The notes beneath the pieces were generated by a model that worked only from the letters and a program-made list of their open reading frames with translations, did not search any database and had not been told where the DNA came from. Below are positions 34,405 through 45,300 of a stretch of 47,079 nucleotides of DNA, piece by piece. The stretch's first letter is position 1, and every line of letters begins with the position of its first letter. Source of the DNA: Saprospiraceae bacterium (GTDB lineage Bacteria; Bacteroidota; Bacteroidia; Chitinophagales; Saprospiraceae); assembly GCA_013214355.1 (NCBI GenBank), contig JABSSL010000040.1:1-47079 (forward strand), read 5' to 3'. Made by a program: the position numbers and the translations under genes.

Positions 34405-35682
34405 TTACTTGACAACCACATGCTTGGCGATGAAGTCTGGATCAATTGCTATACCTGCCCCCGGCCCAGTGGGCACCTTAATCACACCCTCCTTACTGAC
34501 TAAATCAGCAGTTGGACATTCTAAGGGAATATTCGTATTAAAGCCCTTGAATTCATGGTAAGGGCCTGCATTGGGTAGCGCAGAGACAAAATGCATCATG
34601 TACAAATAGCCAAGTCCAGAGCCAGAAATGTGTGGGACACAGGATTTACCCTTGGTAGCAGCCATACGGGCCACCCGCATGGAACGAATCATACCACCGA
34701 AATAAAATATATCTGGTTGTACAATGTCTAGCGCATCATTGCCGATCAACCAACGAAAGTTGCGCATGCTGGGCTCCTGCTCTCCGCCGGCTATAGGTAT
34801 GCTCAGTGCGTCTGCCACCGCCTTGGTTTCTTCATACCAATCAAAAGGTGTAGGTTCCTCATAAAAGTCGATCTGGTACTCCTCCAAGATGCTACCAATA
34901 CGTATGGATTCCTGCACATCATAGGAACCATTGGAATCTGCGTAGATGGTCATCTCCTGACCAAAGGCTTCTCGCACGAGGGGAATGAGTTCTTCTGTCC
35001 GGCCCGGTGGATAATCTTTGTTTTTACTCATCCTGCCGCCAATCTTGAACTTGACCGCCTTGGCCTGTGTATCTGCCACCGTAGCCTTAATTTTTTCGAT
35101 GGAAGCCGTCGCTGACTCCCCACGATAATTATTGGCTTGATATACCGAAATAGATGAGTTTTTAACCCCTCCTAAAAGGGTGCCCATAGACCGATTACCT
35201 ATTTGCCCCAGCAGGTCGAGTATCGCAAATTCAATAGTGGCAAGCGGCACCCACAAAGCCAGGTTCTGTAGCTTGTAATTGCTTCGGTAAACGTACACTT
35301 CTTCAATCAGTGCTTCAAGCTGTCTAGCATCCTGGCCAATAAAGAAATTTTGCAAACGATCTAAAAAGATGGGATATAGAGACCTCATTTGTGCATTGTT
35401 GGCTACCGATAAGCCAATAGCTCCATCTCTCGATCGGACGCGACAGAGGAAATTGTTTTTGTACCGAAGTAATTGCAAGGATTCAATTAGCACTGGATCA
35501 TTGAGACCTGTAGTATCCAGGACCGGTTTCGCCAGGGCTGCATCTAATGTAGAATAATCAATAGATGGAGGGCCGGCAAGGGCTTCCTTATGCTGCTGGT
35601 CCTGACAACTGTAGGCAGAAAGGAGGGTACCTGCGGCACCGAGGAAAGAGTTTTTGATAAAGGTTCTTCGTTTTGAAAGCAT
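34405..35682 (-). CDS. Enolase-superfamily (mandelate racemase-like) protein with Tat/lipoprotein signal
   Basis: A 425-residue member of the mandelate racemase/muconate lactonizing group. Visible active-site residues: K211-x-K213 (VKFKIGG), metal ligands D249 with N251 (YADSNGSYD), E275/E276 (FYEEPTPF) and E301 (AGGEQEP), D324 (IVQPDIFYFGG) and a catalytic H351 (VPHISGSGLGYLYM). Such enzymes abstract the proton alpha to a carboxylate, giving racemisation or dehydration of sugar acids. The N-terminus MLSKRRTFIKNSFLGAAG is a twin-arginine signal, followed by LLSAYSC, a lipobox, so the protein may be exported folded and lipid-anchored. This is unusual for a family that is mostly cytoplasmic. 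It is seven bases upstream of the GH20 gene and almost certainly co-transcribed. A sugar-acid or amino-acid epimerase/dehydratase role is likely; the substrate is unknown. Confidence 0.88.
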   Translation of the reverse strand: MLSKRRTFIKNSFLGAAGTLLSAYSCQDQQHKEALAGPPSIDYSTLDAALAKPVLDTTGLNDPVLIESLQLLRYKNNFLCRVRSRDGAIGLSVANNAQMRSLYPIFLDRLQNFFIGQDARQLEALIEEVYVYRSNYKLQNLALWVPLATIEFAILDLLGQIGNRSMGTLLGGVKNSSISVYQANNYRGESATASIEKIKATVADTQAKAVKFKIGGRMSKNKDYPPGRTEELIPLVREAFGQEMTIYADSNGSYDVQESIRIGSILEEYQIDFYEEPTPFDWYEETKAVADALSIPIAGGEQEPSMRNFRWLIGNDALDIVQPDIFYFGGMIRSMRVARMAATKGKSCVPHISGSGLGYLYMMHFVSALPNAGPYHEFKGFNTNIPLECPTADLVSKEGVIKVPTGPGAGIAIDPDFIAKHVVVK

Positions 35683-35717
35683 AAAGGTGTTTTATCAGAG
35701 ACAAAACAAAAAAGTTA

Positions 35718-35744
35718 CCAATTATTGACATCTGTAATAATTGG
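35718..35744. promoter_or_regulatory. Perfect 9-9-9 inverted repeat, operator candidate
   Basis: CCAATTATT and AATAATTGG flank a 9-base spacer, 36-62 bases before the start codon of the minus-strand enolase gene. On that strand the repeat is followed by TAAC and a T-rich run, with TAACTTTT resembling a Bacteroidota -7 box, so the palindrome could overlap a promoter and bind a dimeric regulator. It could also be a leader hairpin with a T-tract. Confidence 0.6.
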
Positions 35745-36330
35745 GCTTGCTTCCTCTCAATTTAGGAAATTCTAGTTAGATGTTCCAAGCCAAGGAAGTT
35801 TCTTTTTGTTTGCATGGAACTATCCGCTCAGAGAAACCAAGAGGGCTAAGTTTTTAAATACCTCCGTTTTATAAAATGAATGGTCATAGCATCTAATGGC
35901 TCTCCTAGCTGTAGTTAGATGGCTAGTGCGGCGGTACCTAAGAGGGGCACGTTTTGAGACCTTGTAATGTTTGCACAACATCTTCATGTGGTTGCTTTGA
36001 GAAGTTCCTGGTAGGCCCTTATAATTTCTTTGGGAATATCATTGTTTTACAATTTTTTGCTGTACATTCACTTTTGAACTTCGTGTACTCAATGACGAAT
36101 ACTCAGACGTCAAAAAAAAATTACTCCTTGACTGTGAGACCTGAAAAACGGTCTCTATCTCAATTCCATGTCTCCTAGTGTTGAATGATTGATGCAATAG
36201 GGCTTAGGTCCCGTTTTAGGTGCTCAAGTACGTACGTGCTACCTGCTAGGACCCAAATATTATTTGACTGCTGTTGCCTTTTCCAGTCAGCAGCAAACCG
36301 ATTAGATCGTATACCTGAATACCCCATATC
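35745..36330. other. Gene-free region before the giant SprB-like gene
   Basis: No gene is supported here; a 74-codon open frame at 35954-36178 has no domain features. It holds a perfect GAGACC/GGTCTC hairpin (36136-36155, 8-base loop), a larger nested inverted repeat (GGTCC 36207-36211 with GGACC 36249-36253, AGGT/ACCT inside), and two mutually exclusive small hairpins at 36266-36293 (GACTG/CAGTC or TGCTG/CAGCA). The last two lie within 125 bases of the start at 36331 and are probably in the 5' leader. Confidence 0.5.
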
Positions 36331-39300
36331 ATGAAAAAAACGTCTTACTCCATTTTCACGCTTTGTCTTATCTGCATGCCTCTCCTAGGCTGGAGCTTTA
36401 CAGAAAATGAACAGATCCATCCGTTTGAAAGAGCAGACTGGGTCTACTTCCTCTATGACGACCTACAATTTAAAGTAGAAACTTTTGAGCTAGCTACAGA
36501 AGAAGCCGGTTTCTCAACCCTTTTGGCAGATGACCCCTGCCAGGTAGGAAGTAACCTGATACTCCGTTGTGGAATTCCCCGGGAGAGCACTAATCTTTTT
36601 CAGCAGGAAAATAACTTTGATATTTCGACTTATGGAAGTGGATGTGCTAGTACAAATTTTGACTATAGCGGTAGAGATCAAATCTATGAATTGACTGTCC
36701 CAACGGGCCTAGATTTTCTAGAGTTGCGGCTAACAGGCCCAAGAGTAAATCCCTTTAGCAAGCCGACTCAGTTTACCAGTATGACAGCCAATCTAGACAT
36801 ATTTTTGTACAGTTGTCTTACGGGCGAATGCATTGCGAGTGGAACTAGAACAGGTACCGCCAATGAAATTGTCAATCTGGATCCTGCGCCCCCACCGGGC
36901 GAGTATTATGTAATCGTAGATGGTAGAACGGATAATAACGTGTCAAGCTATGTGGTTTGGGCTTATTGTGGAACCAGTGATGACCCTTGTGCAGGGAGTA
37001 CTTCCTCTATTCCCATTGTATGTAATCAACCGATAAGTGGGAATACATCTGGACAGGGTGATGATTTTCAGGTAGAATTGTATCGGGATTGTTTTCTCAG
37101 TACTTGGCCTTATGATAACCAGGATGTCATGTACGAATTCCAGACGCCTCAAGGAGCTACAGAATTGGAGTTTTTCCTAAGTGGGCTAACGGCTGATTTG
37201 GATATGTTTATCTATGACTGTAGTCCCTCTGGAGAATGTATACAGCATAATGCCAGATCTGGGTTTTCCAACGAAAATGTAGTGATTAATAATCCTTCGG
37301 GTACCTACTATATTATTATTGATGGAGAGGATACCGATGGACTTTCTCATGTGGGAGGCTTTACTTTGGAGGTGGTTTGTGATGGTGGAAATGTCAGTGA
37401 AGATCCATGCAACAGTGATTTTGATCAACTTGAATGTGGTCAGACCTATAATGAAGACAATATTAATACAGAAAGCTTCTTTTTTGCTGATGCCTATGAT
37501 GGTTGCAGTGTAACCAATGGAGCCGATTACGATGGGGATGATCGCCTCTACCGTATCACGGCTACCAGTCCATTGCCGATTACCATAAGGATGACGGACC
37601 TCAACGCTAATCTAGACATGTTCCTCTTTGATTGTACCAGCTCTACAATTTGTATTGACCAGAGTAGAAGCAGCGGTACCAGCGATGAGCAAATTACCAT
37701 TGATAATCCGATTCCTGGAATGGACTACTATTTTGTTGTCGATGGGGTAGATCCAAATTCACAGTCTACCTATACTTTGTCGATAGAATGCCAGAGCAGC
37801 GAAGATCCTTGTACCAGTACAGTTATGGACTTGTTGTGTAATCAGAGTTCTGGTCTTTTCAATAACAACTTTGGTGGAAGTAATTTCTACGCAGACCTAT
37901 ACGAAGACTGTTTTACCACCTCAAATCCCTATTCGGGAAATGACCGTATTTTCCGCTATTCCACGCCTCAGGATGTCACCTCTGTGACCTTCAACTTGAC
38001 GAGCATGAGTAATAACCTGGATCTTTTCGTATACAATTGCAGTGGATTACGTGGGTGTATAGCTAGAAGTACGAGAAGTGGGGCAGCCAATGAAAGCATT
38101 ACCATTAATAATCCGTCCGGAACTTACTATTTGATTGTGGATGCACGCACCGCAAACATAACGAGTAATTTTCGAATCACAGCTGAGTGTGAGTACGAGG
38201 ATGATCCTTGTCTTACCTCCGCCAATTTGATTGACTGTAATCAGACTGTGAACAGTAATAATTTCAGTAGCGAAGATAATTTTGATACAGCCGTTTTTTC
38301 CAATTGTGGTGCCCCAACCGAACCTTATGATGCACGAGATAGAGTTTTTCAATTGACGGTGCCGACCGATGTGAATTTTATCGAAGTCTCGCTGTCCGGA
38401 TTAGCTGCGAACCTAGATTTATTCGTCTTTGATTGTAACAGTTCGACCGCTTGTGTGGCTGCGAGTACCAATACCGGAACCACTGAAGAGCTCATTCAGT
38501 TAGATGTCTCAGCAGGAACTTATCGCATAGTAGTTGATGGGATTGACGCTAGCCAAGAATCCAATTTTACACTAGCCGTTAACTGTTGCAATGATCAGCT
38601 TTTTGAGAACTGTGACAACATGAGCTATGCTTTTACCGGTACGGGCCTAAATTTTGATTTCACAGCTGATCTGCCCGATTGGGAACAGTTTACGGATGGC
38701 TGGATTTGGCTGGTAGATGGGGAAGAGGCTAGTGATATTGTAACGACCGGATTAAACTATGATTTTCCAACCCCTGGGACCTACGAGGTATGCTATGACT
38801 ACATTGAGAATACTAGTGGATGCCAAGTGGGATGTTGCAATAATTATTGCATCGAAGACCCGTACGCTTGTGGACTTGTCAATATTCAAAAAGACTCCTT
38901 ACCAGGGGAAGGCTTCCAATTTACTTTGCTTGAAACAACAGTTTCTCAGATTACTTGGAGCATGCGTACTGCTGGTGGAGAAGTAATCGAAATTGGTACG
39001 GACCCCATATCTAATTTAGTACCCTTTGACAACACCTGTCCCATCGTCGATATCTGTGTCCGTTATTACGATGACATTAGTGGCTGCTGGAAAATCTGTT
39101 GCCTAACGGTCGAGCTATGTGAAGCAGTGGCAGGCTGTGATGATTGTGTAGATTGTTTCTTCTATGATACTCGAACGGTCAACGACTATACCGTTAGCTT
39201 TTATGATAACTATTGTGAAGCAGAAGATGAGTTTGGTAATCCTTTGAACTTGACCTATCAATGGCTATTCATTGACGCAGCTACTGGACAATCTGTGAAT

Positions 39301-42300
39301 GTTACTTATCTGGAAGGTACCAGTGAAACGGATGCAAATCCGATTGTAGATTTCCCTGGCCCTGGCCAGTACGAAGCTTGTATTCAGATATTTAGCGATG
39401 TGGGAAGTATTCCTGTTCAGCTATTTAGTTGCTGTCAGACCATCAATCTTACTGAGACGGCTTGTTTTGCTCCCCCGGTGGCACATTTTACCTGGAATAT
39501 TGATCAGGAAACGGGCTGGTATTATTTTGATGCTTCCACCAGTCAAGGAGCAAGCAACTTTACCTGGGATATACCGGATTACGTAGAAACCGTTTACGTT
39601 CCTGGGGGGCAGGCTGTTTGGGTTTTCTTCCCTGATAATGAATGTGCTGATGTTTGTTTATTGGTGAATAATGCTTGTGGACTTTCCTCCATTTGCCAAG
39701 AGTTCTGTAGTATCGATGGATGTACCGAAATTCCAGAACCTGCACCTTTTGTGCAACCGCAGATCAATGGACAGCAAGTCAGCTTCATCGGCATGCCGGA
39801 AGGAGGACTTTGGAACTCACATGAATGGCAGATTCCAGCGGGAGCTTCTTTTGCTAATGGCACAGATGTTAGCACTCCTAGCCCGGTAATCGACTTCACA
39901 GCTGCGGGTCATTATCGCATTTGTGTGACTTACTATAACGGCTGCACCAGAATTTGTCAATGTTGGACCGTTGCGATTCAAGATGTTTGCGCTGGGGTAG
40001 AGGTACTCACTATGGGGGTACAGACACTGGGTGACAATTCAGGAGGTAGCAGCCAGTTTGTCGCACCAGATTATGATTGTTACGCTGGTCAATCCACTTT
40101 TTCTGCACCGGATAAGATCTATGAAATCACGAAAACCAGCAATGAGGGAGATTTAACGATCACCTTGATCAATGAGGACCTGAGCGGCTTGCCGCTGGAT
40201 TTGGATATCTTCCTGTTGGATGATTGTTTATTACCCGCTACCTGCCTGGGGCAAAGTATCAACCCATTTGGACAACCTTACTTCAATCGTAACTTCGATG
40301 CCATCCATCTTCCGGATTTTCCTGCAGGGACATACTACCTGATCGTTGATGGGTATAATGAAGCCCAACAAGGCCCTTTCCGCATTACCGCAACGGAGGG
40401 AGACCTATTCTGTGATGACATTAGTATCGTTTGTGGACAACCTATCTCTGCCTCGACCGACGGACAACCCAATAATGTGAGTGCCTATAATTGTCAGCCG
40501 ATAGATAGGAGAGGGGGATATACCGGTCCAGAGCGAGTGTATACTTATGTGGCAACATTTGATGGCATCGTGAATGTAAGTCTAAGTGGATTAGATACCC
40601 AGGTAGACCTGGATCTGTTGATCTTGGATGCCTGTGATCAAGCCGCCAATTGTCTTGGCTACGGCAAGAATCCAGCGGGAGAAGATGAGCTGGTAAACTT
40701 GAATGTTACGGCTGGGCAGACTTATTATTTGGTAATTGAAGGCTGGGATGGTAGTGTAGGGAATTTTACACTTGAAATTCAACACCCAACCTGTGCGCCC
40801 ATTAATACTTGCGATAACCTTTGCATGGACAATTGTTGTGATACCAATTGCAATAACTTGGTGTACACGATAGAAGAAAATTACGATACGTATTCGGGAT
40901 ATGGTTCGTTGAGTTATAGATTTGAGAACATCTCCGGCATGGAAATCTGCAAGTGGGAAGTGGATGGGGTAGAAGTACCAGGAACCGAAAATATAGATGT
41001 GCTTTTCTACTCCTTAGAAGAGGGACTTCACACCATCTGTATGTATCTGAAAGTGCCGGGGGAGGATTGTGTTATTCAGTGCTGTAAAACCATTTATGTA
41101 CAACCTCCTTTTGATTGTGGGGAAACGGCAATTGATTATGAGTTGGTAACTAACCTGGGGTATCGATTTTCCCTAAATAACGGAACAAACTATCAAACCA
41201 TCTCCTGGACCTGGGAAGACACGGATTCTCCTTTGGGAACCGGACCACTTTCAAATATCTTAGACTTCCCTACCTCTTGCCAATCAGCAACAGTGAGTGT
41301 CAGTTATTTCGATCCTCAATTTGACGCTTGGTTCCTTTGCAGTCGTACCGTTTGGCTCTGTCCCCCAGAAGATTGTGGAGCAGGTAACATCAATTACAAG
41401 TATAGTGGAGATACTTTCATATTTGATTTCGATCTACCTACTACAGCTGATCCGTCTACGGTCACTTGGAGTGAATTGGAGACCGGGGTTGAATTTGGAC
41501 AAGGGCAGGGATCCATGGTGTCTTATCCTAATGCCTTACCCTGCGAGATTCGAACTATTTGTATCCGATACTTCGACTTCTACACCTACAGCTGGTACAG
41601 TTGCTGCCGCAGGATTTATTTGTGTGATCCATTCGATTGTACGATCATAAACTGGCAATATTTAGATACGGAGTCGAGTTTTCAATTCAATATTCCGCAG
41701 GAGGATGACTATTCAAATGTAAGTTGGCGAATAGATGCACCCAATATGGCACCATTTGGCTCCGGTTATACTTCTGATCTGTTGGCAGCTTCTAGTTCTT
41801 GTCCGACTTATGTGGTAACGGTAGAATACTTCCAGGAATCCTGCGAGTGCTGGCGTCAATGTAGCGTAGTTTTTGAGGCCTGTCCACCAGAGGATTGTGG
41901 TACTTCAGATCCTTTGACGCTCCCCTGGTTACAAGCATTGATTGATTGTGACAACGCCCCATGTGGTTTGCAGGTCTTCGCCTGCCGCTATGAAGGACAG
42001 CCCGTCATTACATTAAGAGATAATCCTTACCTCTGCTCCTTTGGAGAAGGACAAGTATATACCTGTACAGGGCAACTACTCTTTACCTATGGTGGAACGA
42101 GTGGAATTAATAATGATTTAGCTGAGCAATTAACTAACTGTGAGCTGATATTTGAATGCCCACTGCCAAGTCCAGAGATTTGTGATGATGGTTTAGATAA
42201 TGACCAGGATGGTCTGGTAGACTGTGAAGATCCCGATTGTAGCTTTGACATATACTTTACTTGGACCGATGCGGATTGTGCGGCGGATAATGGCACCGCA

Positions 42301-45300
42301 ACGGTATATATTGATCCTGGATATGTGATATCTAGAGGACTGCGTCCAACTTATGAATGGAGTAATGGGGCGGTGACCCAGTCCATTAGTGGAGTTGCTC
42401 CCGGCACCTATTCCGTGACAGTTACTAATGATGCAGGATGCCAAACCATTGGTGAGGTTACCATCGGAGAAAAGAATAATTTGGTGGTGCAAGTAGGCAC
42501 GACAGTGGATGTCATTTGTGAGGGAGACAGTACGCTTTTACAATCGCAAATTAACGGCGGTAAGCCCCCCTATACCTACGCCTGGAGTGACGGTTTAGGT
42601 AACAGCTCTACCGCTTTCGCTAAGCCTCTGGAAACGACAACTTTTTACCTGACGGTGACGGATGTAAACGGTTGTCAGGCTGTAGACTCCACGCAGGTGA
42701 CCGTCATCCCTAAACCGCCGATCGATAACATCGATACGATCTGTGCTCCTGATCTGTTGACTTATCGCGTGGAATTCTTTACCACGCCAGGTAATCTTGT
42801 AAGTGCTGATGTAGGTCAAGTGCAGGATTTAGGAAGCGGTGTATTTGCCGTTAGCAGCATTCCAACTGGACAAAATGTAGTGATCACAGTAGTGGATCCA
42901 AATACCGATTGTTCCAATATGGAAACGGTGCTTTCTCCGACCTGCCCCTGTCCAGATATTCCGCCGCCCTTGAGTGGCGGAGATCAAGAAATATGTAATG
43001 GCGAAACCATACCTCCATTAATCGTGCCCGAGATTAGTGGGTTGAATGCCAATTGGTATGATGCAGCTGTGGATGGGCAATTCCTCGCCTCCACATTTAG
43101 CTTTGTACCTAGCCAAGCAGGCACCTATTATGTAGAATATGAGGAGATTGTTAGTGGTTGTGTGAGTGATAGTAGAACACCAATTACATTAATCATTCAC
43201 CCACTACCTGTGGTCGAAATCATAGGAGATACCATTCTATGTGCTTTGGAAACTACGGTTCTGACTGCCACAGGTGCAGATACTTACAGTTGGAGTACAG
43301 GTGAAACCGGTGACAATATCACGGTTTCAGCAAGTGGTATTTATTGGGTAGAAGGAACGGACGTCAATGGATGTAGAGATAGAGATTCCGTCACGGTTGA
43401 TATCGCAATGCCGATAGTAATAGACATGACACCAACTAATGTTAGTTGCTTCGGGTTCTCTGATGGCAGCATTGTAACAGACGTGTCGGGTGGAACTCCT
43501 CCTTACTCTTATGAGTGGAATACGGGCTCACAAGCCGCGGATTTGACTGGACTGGTGCCTGGACGTTATATTTTAACCATAACGGATGCAAGACTCTGTA
43601 CTCAAGTTGATAGTGTAGATATTATACAACCGGAGGAATTATCCCTGGATACAACTGTTGTCGACCCAATTTGTGGGACAGTACCAAATGGCAGTATTGA
43701 TGTAGTACCAAGTGGCGGAACCCCCCCCTACAGTTTTAGTTGGGCGGATGATGTTAGCGCTACGACTGGGTCGCGCACTAACCTAAGTGCAGGTAGCTAT
43801 GCCGTTACCGTAACGGATCAAAACAATTGTATTATCACAGCTAGCTTCACGTTAACGGATATCCAAGCGTTGGACCTTCAGCTGGTTCCGACAGACGCGG
43901 ATTGTAACGGAGCTAGCACTGGTAGCCTAACGCCAATCCTTACAGGTGGAACAGGGCCCTACAGCTTCCTATGGTCGGATCAAAGTACCGATTCCATCTT
44001 ACAGGAGATTTCTGCAGGAGTAACCTTTTCTGTATTGGTGACTGATGCCTTTGGTTGTACGATTTCTGGAGAGGGAAGTATCGGGGAGCCTCCTGCCTTG
44101 GACGGATCACTATCTGCGACGGATATTTTTTGTTTTGGAGAATCAAATGGAAGTGTCACCGTTGTTCCAACCGGTGGAACCCCTCCGTATAACTACAGTT
44201 GGTCCAATGGTACTCAAGGAAGTCCAACTATCGACAACCTTCCTGCTGGACAATATATTCTCACCCTTACAGATGCAAATGATTGTTTCTTTATCAGTGA
44301 TCCCGTTGCGGTCAATCAGCCCGATAGTCTTGAGGTATCGGCAGAAATCACAGATGCTACCTCTTGCGCGATGTCGCCAGATGGGGCTATAGTCTTGACC
44401 GTCGTAGGCGGCACTCCTGATTATACCTATTCTTGGTCCACAGGAGCCACGACTAAGGATATCAGTGGTTTATCTGGAGGTACCTACACAGTGACGATTA
44501 CCGATGCAAATGATTGTGAAAAAATAGCTTCTTTCACCGTCAATGAGCCTTCCTCCTTGTCAGTAGAAGTGACGCAGGTGGATGTATTATGTAATGGCGA
44601 CTTAACGGGCAGCTTAAGTCTATCGATCAGTGGTGGCCTGCCACCTTACAGCGTCCTTTGGACAGATGGGACGACGGGTACAGATCGTCAGAATCTAGGC
44701 GCGGGCACTTACGGCTACACGGTGACGGATGCCAACCAATGTACCTTCACCGGTGCGCCCGAGATTACCGAGCCACCCGCCTTAGCCCTCGATCCAATTG
44801 TGGTCAACATCACTTGTTTTGGAGACCAAAATGGCTCTATCGATCCGCAGGTAAGCGGTGGTACCCCACCGTATAATTATGCCTGGTCAAATGCGGCTAC
44901 CACGCCAACGCTCAGCGACCTTGGTCCTGGTAGCTATAGTGTGGTGGTGACGGATGCGAATGATTGCGTTTTACAATCGGGTACCTTTGAAATCTTGGAA
45001 CCGGCAGCACTAACGGTGATGGGCGAGATCACGGATGCCACTTCTTGTGCCACGACTCCCGATGGCGCGATCGTGTTGACGGTAGAAGGCGGTACCCCAG
45101 ATTATTCATTCGCTTGGTCTACGGGAGCAACGACCAAAGACTTGAGCGGTTTATCTGGAGGAGCCTATACGGTAACCGTTACCGATGCAAATGATTGTGA
45201 AAAAATAGCTTCTTTCACCGTTAATGAGCCTTCAGCCTTGTCGGTAGAAGTGACGCAGGTCGATGTATTGTGTAATGGCGACTTAACGGGCAGTCTCAGT

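Noticed and set aside
34398-34445. Earlier in-frame ATG at 34445 for the GH20 gene
   Set aside because: It would overlap the end of the enolase gene by 41 bases and put 16 polar residues before the signal peptide. The ATG at 34397 is better.
35954-36178. 74-codon plus-strand frame before the SprB-like gene
   Set aside because: Short, no recognisable motif, and it overlaps a perfect hairpin. Likely non-coding leader or spacer.
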